Source: Akebia trifoliata (taxonomy: Eukaryota > Streptophyta > Magnoliopsida > Ranunculales > Lardizabalaceae). Taken from it: a DNA stretch of 64,000 nt. The stretch lies in NCBI GenBank assembly GCA_017979445.1, contig CM030710.1, positions 11,456,248-11,520,247 on the forward strand. The letters run 5' to 3'. Every line of letters starts with the position of its first letter. The stretch's first letter is position 1. The position numbers were made by a program, and so were the translations under genes. The notes beneath the pieces are model-generated. The model did no database searches, was not told where the DNA came from, and saw nothing but the letters and a program-made list of their open reading frames with translations. This document shows, in pieces, positions 34,760 to 48,500 of the stretch.

Positions 34760-36018
34760 TGAGCATGGCGGTAATTCCCGACTTAGAGTTCAAGCAATCA
34801 GATGTTTTAACTTCTTGCATGATAATTTCAATGAAGAAATTTACATGACTCAACCGAGAGGCTTTATGGATGAAAGCAAGAAGAACCTAGTCTGTTGACT
34901 GACCAAATTGCTACACGATTTAAAACATCTGCTAAGGTTCTGGAATGAGCGATTCAACCTTTATTTAGAGCTTGAAATTTCATAGATGTGAAGCTGATCT
35001 TTATAATTACTATCTTGTTGATGATATTGGTGGCTTATCCTCTTGTTATTATACGCCGATGTCATGTTGGTTATAAATACTAAGTGACATTGTAACATTG
35101 AAAGCTAAATTGGCTATGAAATTTGACATGAAATATCTAAAGGATGTTAATCAGATACTTGGAATGATGGTACTTAGAGAAAGGAAGAACAAGAAAGTTA
35201 TCCCAGACAAGTTATGTTGAAAGGATTTTACACCACTTCAATATGCGCAATGCCAAATACTTCATTTTCTATTGGCTTGAAGTTGTCTTTTGAACAATAT
35301 CCTAGCACAGAAACAGAGAAGCCTGAGATGTCCAAAGTACCAATTTCATCTGTGGTAGGAAGCCTAATATTTGTTACAGGGTGTACTAGACTCAATATTG
35401 CACAAGTAGTGTAATCTCAGGATTGAGCATTGGAATGTTGTAAAGTGGATCCTTCATTATTTGAAAGGTACCAGTGCTACTGAAACCTTACTATTCACTA
35501 TGGTGAAAGTCAAAATTTAGATTTTGCTGATTTGTTGATTTAGATTAGGTAGGTGTGAAAATAAAAGGAAATAAAACCACATCACAGTTTTCCTTCGGCT
35601 GGGCTATAGTTAGTTGACTATCAAAGATTCAGTTTGTGGAAACCTAGTCCATTTTAAAACCGGAATACATGGCAGCTATGCATGCAGGTAAAGAAGGTAT
35701 GTGATTGAAGAGATCGCATAGACTTGGAATTTTAGCAAAAGAAAGTGATAATTGATTGTGATAGAGCACATCACATTTGGCAAGAAAACATGTTTACCAT
35801 GCACGAACTAACCATATTAAAGTTCAGTATCGTTTTGTTCATGATGTGGTGAAAGACGAGATACACACTGGCGATGATGTAGCACATATGTTGATTAAGC
35901 TTGTTCCAAAGGAGAAGTTCGTATGGTCTAAGTTCTCTCAGGCTTCTTATTACCTGATCATTGGTGAAAAATGGGCAGTTTTTCAGTGGGAGTATTTATC
36001 ATAACTAAAAGAAACTAG
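34760..36018 (+). pseudogene. Ty1/copia pol 3' fragment (RT end and RNase H)
   Basis: Broken frames read LKAKLAMKFDMKYLKDVNQIL and VLRERKNKKV at 35103-35205 (RT thumb), then STETEKPEMSKVPISSVVGSL in the frame 35214-35414. 'WNVVKWILHYLKGTSATE' follows (35430-35480), with an RNase H-like end ('HARTNHIKVQYRFVHDVVKDE') at 35795-35865. These are the standard last blocks of copia polyprotein. The 5' half, with integrase and RT palm, is missing. A SINE and an LTR-like piece follow. Confidence 0.8.
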
Positions 36019-36026
36019 TCTTCAAG

Positions 36027-36140
36027 TAGCTAAGTGATAAGATGTGTGGAGTGTTGTTTCCAAATCCTAGGTTCAAACCCCCTTGAGCCCAGCTTCATTT
36101 CCTAACCACTAACCCTATGCCTATCAAAAATAAAAACCAA
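36027..36140 (+). mobile_element. SINE (tRNA-derived) with target duplication
   Basis: Starts TAGCTAAGTGATAAG (A-box-like), has GGTTCAAACCC (pol III B box) about 45 bp further on, and ends in an A-rich tail (atcaaaaataaaaa). The 11-bp sequence TCTTCAAGTAG occurs at 36019-36029 and again at 36141-36151 and is the target duplication. It interrupts the copia remnant just before its LTR. A second copy of the family lies at 52587-52698. No tRNA cloverleaf could be drawn, so it is not a tRNA gene. Confidence 0.8.
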
Positions 36141-36156
36141 TCTTCAAGTAGGAGAA

Positions 36157-36450
36157 TGTTGGAGATAGATGTTGCTGTGTGGTGTTTTGGTAGTTGATAG
36201 GGTAGTAGCAGGCCTATTATTATCCCTTGAGTACAACCACTACCACTTCAAATGTAAATCCTAGTTAATCTTGTTCCGCATCTTATATTTATTTTGGATA
36301 TTGGTTTGAAGTCAGACTTAAAGATGTATTGCGGGGTGATTGCGATCAGCACACCATTGTACAATGTTTTCCCTTTATGTGGAACCCCATGGACGTAGGC
36401 AATCTTATTGAACAACAACAAAAATAATAAAAATAGACCGCATAGTTTTA
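36157..36450 (+). mobile_element. Probable 3' LTR piece of the copia remnant
   Basis: Follows a purine stretch (ggagaa) and starts TGTTGGAGATAG. A 'catggacgtaggcaat' block at 36389-36404 is common near the end of copia LTRs. The end point is not defined. It lies downstream of the ELP2 stop codon in ELP2 orientation. Confidence 0.5.
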
Positions 36451-36585
36451 GATAGACTCTTCAAGGATTGAATAGGATGTTGCCAACACCAAATACTTGG
36501 GAAAAAGGCACTAATAATGATTAAATTTAAATTAATGCAAGAATAATTCAAAAACTACAAGAATAACAATGTCGTGAAAATTATA

Positions 36586-39500
36586 TTAATCGTATCTTAC
36601 ATCAAACACTCTCACGCAATGATCAGCTCCACAAGAAGCAAGTTGCATGGTTTGGCTATCTCCATTCTCAGAGTTTCTCCATGCCAAACGGTGTACCGTA
36701 GAAACATGGCACATTAATGGATCAAGTCGAACTGCAGGAGCAGCACTGAAATCATACACTGCCACACCACTACCATCAGTTCTTCTGCCAGAAAGAACCC
36801 AGATTTCGATGAGTCCACTTTCCATTCCAACTGCAAGAAATCCACCATTTCTTGTAATATTACTACTGAACCAAGATAGTGCCGTGACACTACTTTTGAA
36901 CTGTGGCAAAGTCATAAGCAGCTTAACTGAAGATTCCTTATCTACAGCCCAAATCTTCACAGTCTTGTCTCTGGATCCCGTAGCAAATTCATGACCAAAT
37001 GGGCTCCATGAACATGTCCATATTATCCTTTTATGTGCTTCCTGCCGAGTGACAAGTTGATAACTGACTTCTTCCACCCCTAGAATTTCCAGACCAGTAA
37101 GAGGTTTTGTAATTGAGTCAGACCTTTAATCAAGCTTCTATAGAAATAGAAAAACTGGAATATAGTATCATTAAAACCAATCATGGAGCACTAGGTCCAC
37201 TCATTTTGGGCTGACCAATAGAAAGATCCAAAGTAAACCCATCTGACTGAGGATAGTCCTCCATGGATTCAAAACCAACAATTTACAATTTTATGTTAAG
37301 TATTTCATAAAGGTGCATTCAAAGTATTAAATACAACCAGGCACCGTAAATGCATGGCTATAAGGCTGAAAGGACCGATATGCCCCCAGCAAAGGATTTA
37401 ATATGAATGATGATTTAAAACTGCACCTGGCAAAATCATTTCCAGAGAATTATAAAGAATTCACTAAAAGAACAAACTGATATTCACTGAAAGATAGCAC
37501 AATAAATCAAGTATAATTTACAACCACCCACACAAAAAAAAAAAGGAGTAAATTCCTGGAATTTAATTATAGCAGTAGACCCTTTTTTATTCCATTCCTT
37601 GGACTACACAAGAATTTGTCAATATTTCCAATTAAATTTCTTTATTCGATGCTGATTTTATCAATGCTTTTTTTATTTTCCAATACTTGAAAGGGAATAG
37701 GGCTTAAAAAGGAACAGGTTCGGGCCGAATGTTAATATATATCCATATCCAAATCTTTTTTTCGGATCCGTATCTGAATTCGACTAGGATCCTATTTAGC
37801 TTAAACCATAACTGAACCATTTTGCTTTCATTAAATCCGGATCCGACCTGACCGAATTACTTGATTTGGGTCTCTTGGAGTAGACCTGGATCCGACCCGA
37901 CCGAATTACTTGATTTGGGTCTCTTGGAGTAGACCTGGATCCGACCCGACCGAATTACTTGATTTGGGTCTCTTGGAATAGACCTGGATTCGACTCTAAT
38001 TGCTATACTATTATACTTTTTTTACCTCATAAAAATTCATGTTATATTGAAGTAGTAAAAAAAGATACTTTGAAAAACACAAAATATAATTTTTCAAAGC
38101 CGTATCCAACCTGGATCCGACTCAGATCAAGGGACATCGACCCATATTTGACCCATTTTTTTTAATTCGGGTCTACTCCTGAAGTCCAAACCTACTAAAT
38201 TCAGATTTTGGATCACTCAGATTTCGGATAATATCCGACCCATTCATACCTTCTATTTATATATCACAAAGGATGATTCCATATTTTATACTATAAATGA
38301 AGGATCACAAAAGATTAGACAGGCTCTCTTTTGTTGATCAGTAGAATTTCTTGATTCCCATTTAAGATATATACTTGATGGGTTTTCTTAAGTTCGAAGT
38401 TTGAACGATCTCAAAGTTGGTTATGTCTCTAATTGTGAGACATCGGGCATAAACAAACTTGATCCAGTTTTCGAATCAAATCGTCAAGTAGCTGCTGATT
38501 GCGTCAATCGACTTGAGTCTACTCTAGTCCACTAAACCATGTTTCGAGTCAGGTCAAAAATTTTAAAACCTTGACGGAAACGGAAACAGCCAAACAGCAA
38601 TCAAATTGTTTTAAGGGCACAGTTTCGGAAAATTGCAAGAGTTTCGATATACCTGTTTTTTTAATTAAGAACACTGAGAAGTGGCGATCCCTTGACACAG
38701 CCAGAAGCATAGAGTCATCATGAGAGAATTCCATTTGTGTCACAGTCAGGGTGTGAGCCTGTAATCGACCAAGTGCCTTCCATGATCCTACTTGCCATAA
38801 CCATATCTCTGCCACAGTTGCTGATTGGGCCTGCGAGTTGATTTAGAGTAGTCATTTAAGAAGTTGCCTATGTTTGCAAAATGGACTTTGCATGACTATC
38901 AGATGTAACAAACAATCAAATTATTTAATTAAAAAAAAAACATGAAAAGATAAAAGTAACCATGTCGGTTGTCTGGATTTGGACATGAACATGGACACAG
39001 ATACGGGATGGGAAGTCGGGATATGTTTCCAAAGCCCAGGGCACAGATTTGGATATGGGTACCCAACCAAATTCCCAAAAAATACCTAAACATATAATGG
39101 TTTTAAAGTGTGGAGACACAATTTTTTATGTACATATGATGGTGAAAATAATAAAATTATAATTACTATCATGTTTCTAATAAAATTAAAAATGCCAGAA
39201 GTACCCTGCCCCTATCCAACCAGAATCCTTGTCATGTATATATTTCTAATAATGGTCCTTCAGCCCACTTCATTGATCCTCTAAGTATTCACTTCAGACT
39301 CCATTCAAAAAACAGAATCCCAGTAATAAACGATTTTCCTTTAATAAATTAAAAGGCAGTTTGTACAGAAAGTAAAGAAACAGTGAGATCCGATTGGAAT
39401 TTCAAGGAAGATAAGGAGATCAGCTACTCTTCTCGATTTTAGGAAATCAACTTGTATTGATTCTCATTAGTTGGGGGGTTTGCTGTTGTGTCCATTGGTT

Positions 39501-42500
39501 GTGGCGCTTTTTTTTTATTATTATTATTTCTTGCATGCGGGTCCTCTTACCTCCTTTCTTTTGATAATATAATCTTATATTCATCAACAAAAAAAAAAAG
39601 TTTTAGGGCTTGTTTCCTATAAAGAGATGCAATGGAAACATGTAAGAAAAATACTATTGACAATTGAATATGATTTCCCTCAAGGATTCTTTGGTTTCCT
39701 ATGAACTTTTGGGCATTTGTTTTAATTAGCATCTTCAGGTCCCTAGATTTCCAAGTAGTCTTGGCTTTGCCGGAGATTAAAGTAAAATCACTTTGCCCTA
39801 CCACTCTTCCAAATGTCCTACATCATATTTCATGTAAGATGTAAGGTCATGATACAAAAACTGACAAGAACAAGTCAATAAATCAATAAATAGCTGAACA
39901 TAGTGTTGAAATTTCGTATGCCATCCAAATTATCATATTAGCACAGAAATTTGGGAACAAGTAACAAGACCATTGACACATCAATCACATCATATAACAC
40001 ATAGGACCTAGTAAGCCATTAACAAACTCATACAGTATTTACACCACATATAAAAAGGTATTGCAAGAAGCACAAACAATTCCTAGAATGCCTTCGGGCA
40101 TCCATCCATATGCACTAAAATTTGTTGGAATCCAGGACAGTAACATCCAGAGGAAAACTACAACATATTAATTCAAAACAGTTCGTGAGAACTAAACACA
40201 ACAAAACTTAGGGAGAAATCATAATATATGACGACAGATGCCAGCACATCAACAACTACTAGAGAATACTTGTCCAAATTACTTTTTCGTAAAAATCTTA
40301 CTTTATAATAATTATGTATAAAGTAATCCCAAAAGAAGTGACCAATACAGAATCGAACTGAAATGAGCTTTACGAGACTCACTGCCCATAGAAATATAAG
40401 ATGCAAGATCTTCAATTATGAATTTGTGTCACCTCAAAATTGGAAAAAAAAATGCAAGTACAATTGGAACAGAATTTATACCTTACATGATGAAGCAACG
40501 AGCTTCCCCTCATGGTTACAGCATAAAGAAAATAGCTCATTCCCATGACCATAAAGCTTGTGTGACTCTGGCCATAGTGTATGCCATGCCAGTTGTTCCT
40601 CGATAGGTGGTTTAGTCAAAACTATTGGAGCTGCATGTGGAATAGTTTCCAGTGAATCTATAACATCACTACCAAATTTCTCTGGGGCCTCAGTTGCAAC
40701 TACATGAACAAGTAAACCATACAATCAGAATTAATTTTTTGTACACAACAAGGCCTACATAAAGTTATCTAAAGAAACTCAGATCATCAATTCAATACAA
40801 ACTAAAAGGTCGAGTGAGGATTTCCCTCTGAAAATAGAAAATTTTGCACCAAAACATAATCAATTTCTCTTGACGAATCATTGATAACAAATAATTATGC
40901 AAAATGAAAGTAACTGAAAAAGCCCCTGCGAATAAGCCTTATAATGGATAGAAGCCTATTGGAAGGAAAATATTGTTTGGTCCAGCGTTTCCACCATAAA
41001 ATGGAAACAATCAAATTCCGGTACTATTAGTTGGATTAAAGGAAAAGTTGCTAAAACATGGTCAGCAACAATCAACAATAGTACTTTTCTTTATTTTCTT
41101 TCTTTTGATAAGATTAAAATGTACTCGAAAGAGGGAGCACGCCTGCAAAGACGACAATATATTTTCTTTCTTTTGATAATATATTTATGCCACATTCGTT
41201 GTTGTGTGCTAATAGGCAAATTGTTCGAAGCAAAGTGAGCACATTTGTATTGGACACCTTGCATTGCCGATTGCATTGATCTAATGTTGGAAGATATTGA
41301 ATGCTTGCCTATTGTTGAGAGAGTTATAAAATAACACCGACGAGTGGGCCTCCTCTGGATTCAAGATCGAACAGGGCCCCTATGGTCCTATAACCCCAAG
41401 TAGGGCCTCGAAAGTTGAGCCCACAACCAGGCTCACTTGGCAACTGTTAGCCTTGAATGATTCGATCTTATCCATTCCATCCAGGGAATCAGACACATGG
41501 GAACAATCTTCCCCTAAGAAATCTTTGATGGAGCCCCTCTCACGTTGACTCGCAGCTAGCACCCTGGCACATATTTCTCACAAGCAGGAATCCCTAAGGC
41601 GTTGAGAGATGTGCGCCAAATGTAAAGCCTTCTCTCTCTTCAGCAAACAATCAGCCTCCAAGGTGTCGTAACACGATTGAGCACTTCCCTTAAAGAAACC
41701 ACCTGGCTCTTTGCAGAAAGAAGGTTCGGAATTCAAAATATTTTGAAAATTCTCCCCATACAATGATAATGCCACGCTCCCCTTGTTAGCACCAGAGTTG
41801 CTTCCTCACTTGCCCTTTCTAGACCCCGACACTACGCCAAAATCTCTCCAACCAATTCTCCATTCCAAAAACACAAACCTTCATTCTCAGCTCCCCCACA
41901 CCTTAATCCTCAAGAGCACGAATGGCTGCACTAGGGCTGGAAACGGATCGGTTCAGTACTGGATTAGTACCACTCCAATACCGATCCGAAATTTTTTAAA
42001 CATGTACCCGATCCGATTGGATTAATGAATATGTGAACCGAATCCGATCCGTTTCGTTTCATCCTTAATCCGAAACCGATCCGACCAAAACACATGCCTT
42101 ATTTTTAAATTATCAAGGTTCAGAAAATTAAAAATATATAAAATCATATAAAAATTTTAAAAACCCACTTTTCAACTACAAATATAGAGGGAAACCAAAA
42201 AGACTAAAATGTTTTATCTATATGCATTTATATGAAATTAAGAATAACAAAAACAATTAAAATATATGTTCGGATAGGATTTTCTTTGGAACGGTTAGGG
42301 GTACAACCGATCAGAAATTGTATCAAATTTAAGATGTCAATCCGAATCCAATCCGCAAATCTGATTTTTCATTTTTTTCAGATCGTAACAGTTCGGACCA
42401 GTTAGGACATCGGATATTTTTCAGATCATTGTCAGCCCTAGGCTGCACCTCAAGGTTAGCTAACCAAGAGGACAAACCACTTTATAAGCACCAGCCTTCT

Positions 42501-45500
42501 CTGGACCCCTCTGCAACTTAAGCCCATCCTTCTTATTGGGAAACAATGTCTTATTATTTCAAAGTTTTCTATTCTCTCTATGTAAGGACATTTATGTCCA
42601 TTCACTTTGGTTCATATAAATATCCTGACAAATCTCATTGTGAGACTTGACTAGTCTTCTTCTACAATTCTTCTTGGTATTAGAGCCCTAGAGGATCTGC
42701 TGCTCCTTCTTAGGGTTTCTCTTTTGTCACCTCCCTCTCTTCTCTTCTCTTCTCCATCAACTCATTTAATCTTTGAGACCAAACCCTAGCCAGTAGCCTT
42801 TGTTGGAGGGTCTCCCCTTCAGGGGTTTCTTCTTTTATTTTTTGATTCTCTTCCCCCAATTGCAAGATGCGATAGAGATTTCAGGATGTTGGTTCCCTGT
42901 GATAGGGTTCCTCTCTGCTGTGTTGGGCTGGCAGTAGTGCTTCTGCTGGCTGCAAAAGGGTGCTGCTGTGATAGAGACCTGCTGGTACTGCTGCGACTTG
43001 GCTGCAAGAAGGCCAACCTTGTGGACATGAAACAGCAGCACTGCTGCGACTGGGCTGCTGTTTTTCATCTCAACTGGGCTGCTCTGTTCTGCCATGCTGC
43101 TGCATCATGGCTGCTGTTTTTCATCTCGACTGGGCTGCTCTGTTCTGCCACTGCTGCGATAGGGATATTGTTACTGTGGTTTGTGCTGGTTCGGTTCTTA
43201 TGGGCTGCCCTTGCCATTTTCTGCTTGGTATGGGCTTCTCTTTCCCCCTCCTTTGATCTCGCACAGTGGTTTGGGACTGCGAGAGACCTCCCTTCAAGCC
43301 AAGGTCTCAAGTGGTTTGCCTCTCTTGATGCATCAGACATTCTCGGCTGATTTTCCTCTTTGCACCTTCTATTGGTTCTCGCAATAAACGTGTTTGTCAA
43401 TTGACCCTACTCTTGTTTTTGTGCTATTGTCTTGTTTCTCTTCTTATCCACTTGTGTTTGTGAGATATGACTTTGAACCAAGAAAACAAGGACTCTTCTA
43501 TTCTAGGGGGAAATTCCTCAGCCCAACATATTACTAATGTCATATTGGATGGCCGAAACTTTTAGTCATATTCTCAGTCTGTGAGACTCTATTTGGGAAG
43601 CAAAGGCAAATCTGGATGGCTTTTGGGCACTATTAACAAATCACCTACTACTGATTCCAAGTTTGAACAATGAGAGATTGATAACTGTACTATTATTGGA
43701 TGATTGTTTAATTCCATAGAGCAACGTATCTATACTGTAGTTAGCCCTCACTCAGGCATATGCACATGCTAAGAATGATTCAAAGATTTATGAGCTCTAC
43801 CGAGACATTTCCCAGGCTACTTAGGGTATAGCTAATTATTTTAGATTTCTTCAGTCTCAATGGTAGGAATTTTCTCATTATAAGTCTATGGCTGAACTAT
43901 TTGCTAAAATTTTCGAGACATTTCCCTTGATATTGTGCTTCATGTTCCTTACATATCTCTTAACCTTTTGTCTATGAGTAGTATTACCAAATCTCTAAAT
44001 TGCTCAATAACATTTTTTCTTATTCACTGTATTTTTCAGGATCTGATTTCGAAGAAGATTTTTATAGCAAGGGGTATGAGCGAGATGGGTTGTACCTATT
44101 TGGATCTCCACATAATGTTGTTCCAGCTTCTGTGCCTCCTCTGGGAGTCATATGTTTTCATCTCAGTCTTTAGATTTGTGGCATGCATGCTCGTTTAGAA
44201 CATGCTAATTTTCAGCACTTATGTTCTTTATTTCCTGCTTTAAAAAATTCTTATAATGGGCACAAGTTTATGTTCTCTGTGTGCAACCTATCTAAACAAA
44301 CATGTACTTCATATATTCCTCGTATGCATCAATTTATACAATGTTTGATTTAATTCATTATGATGTGTGGGGGCCTTCCCCTGTTACTGTTTTTACTGGT
44401 CATCGATATTATGTTATATTTATAGATGACTATTCTCATTGTACTTGAGTCTATTTGATGCATTCTCATTCTGAGATGCTCCTTATTTTTGTTAATTTTC
44501 TTAAAATAATTCAGACTCGGTACAACATTACTGCAAAATCTCTTCGATCTAATAATAGTGGGGAATATGAAATATAATTCTGATGAGATTCATTCTCATC
44601 TTCATGAGCATAGTATGTTTCATTGGTTAACCTGTCCCTATACTCCTGAGTAGAACGGGGTGACGGAATGCAAGAATCATCACTTGATGAACATTGTCTG
44701 TTGTCTTCTTCAAGGAATGCATGTTCCTAAGTTATATTGGAATATGCAGTCCTCACTGTGACTTTCCTTTAGTGTTACAAGTTATACCTTAGGAAGACAA
44801 GTACTTCATGTTCTTCACCCTGATAACACACCATCTTCCCCCATTACACTCAAAGTTTTTAGGTGCACTTGTTTTGTTCAAGATAGGGACCCTTAATCGC
44901 ACGAAATTAGATGACAAAGTCATTCGATGTGTTTTCATGGGTTATTCCTCTATGTCAAAGGGGTATCGGTGTTATGATCTCATTTCTCATCGTTTCATAC
45001 ATTATTTTGATGTCACATTTTTTAAAAATGTTCCTTACTTTCATGCCACATCTTCTTTGCAGGACTCTTTTTCTTTGCAAGATCCTTCTCCTATAGTAAT
45101 ACCTACTCCAGTCTTCTCTTCATTTTCACCAACGCTTCAAGTTTACTCCCGTCGCCCTCGCCCTTCTCCAACCTTGCCAACCTCCTCCTTAGACTCAGGT
45201 ATATTCTCTCCTACCCATGCCTTTATCTCTTCTATATCCGACTCTCACTTACCTATTGCACTTCGCAAAGGTAAGAGAGGGCATGTTACTGATCATCCTA
45301 TTGCCCAGTTTGTTTCCTATAAGGACCCTCTCCTTCTTATCAGGCCTACCTTACTGTCATTAATTCTATTCGAATTTCCCGATCTATATCAGAGATTTTA
45401 CGAGATCTTCAGCAGATTAAAGCCATGACTGCTAAGATGGATGCTTTGCAGAAGAACCATACCTAGGAGCTTGTTTATCTTCCCTCTGGGGAGCGAACTG

Positions 45501-48500
45501 TTGGTTGTAAATGGGTTTTCACTGTTAAGTATCTCACGAATAGCACTGTTGATTGATACAAGGCCCTCCTAGATTCTAAGAGATTCAAATAGACTCCAGG
45601 AAAAGATTTTTATGCTACATTTGCCCCTGTAACTAAACTTTCTATTGTTCGTTTCCTTATCTCTCTACTTGCATGTCACTCATGACCTCTTCACCAACTC
45701 GATGTGAAGAGTGTCTTTCTAAATGGTAATCTGACTGAGATTATCTATATGGACCCCTCCTACATTTCGTCTTAAGGAAAAGTATTCTGGGAAGGTATGT
45801 CGCGTTCTCAAATCTCTGTATGGCCTGAAATAGTCTATGTAAGCCTGATTTCAACACTTTTCTGAGGTCAACTTATGTATGAAGTTTTCCAGATGCCACT
45901 CAGATCATACATGTTTTGTTCGTCGAGGATGGGATGGCCATTGCACTATTGTTCTGGTTTATGTGGATGATATTAGTCTGACTAGAGATGATGTCCAGTG
46001 GATTGACAGGGTAAAGATGATACTAGATCATGTTTTTCAGGTTAAGGACTTGGGTCCTCTTAAGTACCTCTTAGGGATAAAAATGGCCTACTCTTACCAT
46101 GTTATTTCTCTATCTCAGCAAAAATACACATTGGATCTTCTTCAAGACACTGGTATGCTTGGGTGTCGTCTTCCTTCCTCTCCTATGGATCAGAATCGCC
46201 TTCATGGCAAATCTGATGATCTCATATCTAATTATTCTTCTTATCAGAGACTCGTAGGCCATCTAATTTATCTGACTAACACTAGACCAGATTTGACTTT
46301 TGCGGTTAATGTGGTTAGTCAATTTGCATACTTCGCGCACTTCTCACATTGACGTCGTTTATCATATTCTTCGCTACTTAAAGTCGCGTCTTGGTCTTCT
46401 ATTTGTCTAATACTTAACCTTATTTATCCTGCTTCATTGACGCTGATTATGCTGGTTCTATCACGAATAAGAGATCTACCTCTAATTTCTATGCTTTCCA
46501 TAGCAGTAATATAATCTCGTGGAAAAGTAAGAAACAAAGTGTGATTTTCTATTCTTCTGCTAAAGCTGAGTATTGAGCTATGGCCCTTGATAGATGTGAG
46601 CTTATTTGGCTTTAATCTTCGCTGACAGAGCTGGGATTTCATGTCACTAATTCCCCTACATTATTTTGGGACAACAAGTCCTGCTATTATGTTTGCTTCT
46701 GACTCTGTCCTTCACGAGAGAACCAAACATATAGAGGTCAATATTTACTGTCTCAGGGAAAAGGTTCGTTCTGGTGCCCTTCAGACAATTTTCACATCTT
46801 TAGATTAACTTACCGACATGCTTAAGAAGTTTATTGGTCCTAATGTCACTAACTCTAATCTTTTCAAGCTAGGGTTAGTTGATATATTTACCCCAACTTA
46901 AAGGGGAATATTGGGAAATAATGTCTTGTAATGTCCTATTATTTCATAGTTTTATATTTTCTCTTGTAAGGGCATTTATGTCCATTCATTTTGGTGATTA
47001 TAAATATCCTAGCAAGTCTCACTGTGACACTTGACTAGTCTTCTTTTACAATTCTTCTCTTCTCTACACCAACCTCAACAAGGAAGCCAACATGTGTAAC
47101 CAAGATGATCACAAAATGAAAACCCTCACAAAAAACTCTCAACCCTCTTGGAGTACACCATCAGCTCCAACCAACTCTGATTCTCGCAAAACACAAGCTC
47201 TCCAAGCTTCTTCGAAATTGGATCAATCTTTGACAGGCCACCCAACTCGTCCCCCCAATTACCTAAAAAAATTAGGGAACCCAACGGTGGAATGGGAGCC
47301 CGACAATGCAAACCCAATGTCCTACCTCCTTCCAGCTATCATCCAATCGATTCACCCAACAAACCAAAATTGATCAAACACTCCTCACCACCACCAACTC
47401 TCTTGCCTACAAATTTGTTTGGCCAAAGCAGCTCTCTCTGAAAGCAAGACACACCCTTCATCCCCCCCAAGGAATCAAGCGGGCCCTCACTAGATAATGC
47501 CAAATCTTGCACAAGACTAATCGTGTAGGGCATCTGACACGCAAACCACCACCCAACGCCACCAACCGAAAGACTCCATTGATTTCCCTCCCCCCTTGAG
47601 CTTCCCAGACTCCTCCCTCATAATCGTCCTCTCAAGATCAACTTTCCTCTTAGATTCAACAACTTCCTTGAGAAAAGAACCTCCAAGGTGCTGCTTTATT
47701 GGATCAGCCTCCATTTTCTCATCAAGATCGACCAAACTCATCAGAGCCAAGGTCAGCTTTTTCCATCCAATTCCTTCGTCCTCTTCAAGAATAAAAAACG
47801 GCCTCACCCACCCTTTATCACATACTAATGGATTCTCACAAATCCACCATGCTCACTCCTTTCACCCACAGCAAGGAACACCGGGTTCCCCAAGACAAAC
47901 TTGGACCATATCGGTTTCACCAAAGTCCCAGCGTCATCCAAAGCATGGCTGAACCAGCTAACCTCTTCTTTCGAAAGGCTCCACGAATACTCTCCACTTT
48001 TACCCTTTTCAAACACTTCAAAATCTCTCCGATTTTTCACCCACCTTCACCTCAAACAATTGCCACTCCACCTGAGACAAATGCACCCTCCCTTTTGAAG
48101 AGGCAATGTAACCTACAAACACAGGTCCACCCAAACACACACCCTCAACACCTACTATGCTTGATTTTCCTTATTCCTTATAGATAATTGGGACCAATGA
48201 TCTTCACCAATTTGAAAATTTAAGAAAATAAATCAATGATAGACTAGGCCCCTAAAAATTTATGGTATCATTAAAAACTAACAAAAAGTATTTAAGTAAA
48301 TGTTTTCAATTCAAAATCGATAGCACATTCATCAGCTCAGAAAAAAATATGATCACATTACATTATAAACCAAAATCAGTACAGCCAACATAAACATGGT
48401 ATAAGATAATATTTTCATTAGTTCATATATCATACTCAGAACATGTGAAACAAAGATAAATGCATGATGCAAAGTTTTTTTCTACTTTTGCAATTTGAAT

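Larger units (their letters stand above)
42534..47058 (+). mobile_element. Ty1/copia element with short LTRs, TSD CTTCT, in ELP2 intron 7
   Basis: A 4.5-kb element antisense to ELP2. LTRs are 42534-42674 (141 bp) and 46909-47058 (150 bp), both TATTGGGAAA..ACAATTCTTCT. TSD CTTCT lies at 42529-42533 and 47059-47063. The PBS is at 42675-42687 and the polypurine tract (aaaggggaa) is at 46900-46908. Gag, GAG-pre, integrase, RT and RNase H occur in copia order but with many stops. The first LTR dinucleotide TG has become TA in both LTRs, so either the parent already had it or the true terminus differs by a base or two. Confidence 0.9.
41340..48190 (-). pseudogene. LINE ORF1 (DUF4283-type) relic split by copia and MITE insertions
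   Basis: Minus-strand pieces flank the copia element. On the high side (48187-47517): '[22 protein letters not shown]' region, then [29 protein letters not shown], then [20 protein letters not shown] and [16 protein letters not shown]. On the low side (41775-41380): [16 protein letters not shown] and [18 protein letters not shown]. The pattern of a short D-E-F-x-W-like block followed by 'PEGEKG.GW..' is that of plant LINE ORF1 proteins with DUF4283. The copia (42534-47058) and the hAT-type MITE (41932-42440) interrupt it. Assignment is by pattern and is not certain. Confidence 0.5.

Noticed and set aside
36027..36140. tRNA gene suggested by A- and B-box matches
   Set aside because: No cloverleaf or acceptor stem. 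The target duplication and A-rich tail show a SINE.
36647..36994. 115-residue plus-strand frame
   Set aside because: It is antisense to ELP2 exon 10 and has no protein-like features.
42886..43350. 154-residue Cys/Leu-rich plus-strand frame
   Set aside because: It lies in the CTGCTG-rich copia leader with an internal tandem duplication, and no homology is seen.
47596..48187. Plus-strand frames of 118-119 residues
   Set aside because: They are antisense to the LINE ORF1-like relic, whose minus-strand reading has recognisable blocks.
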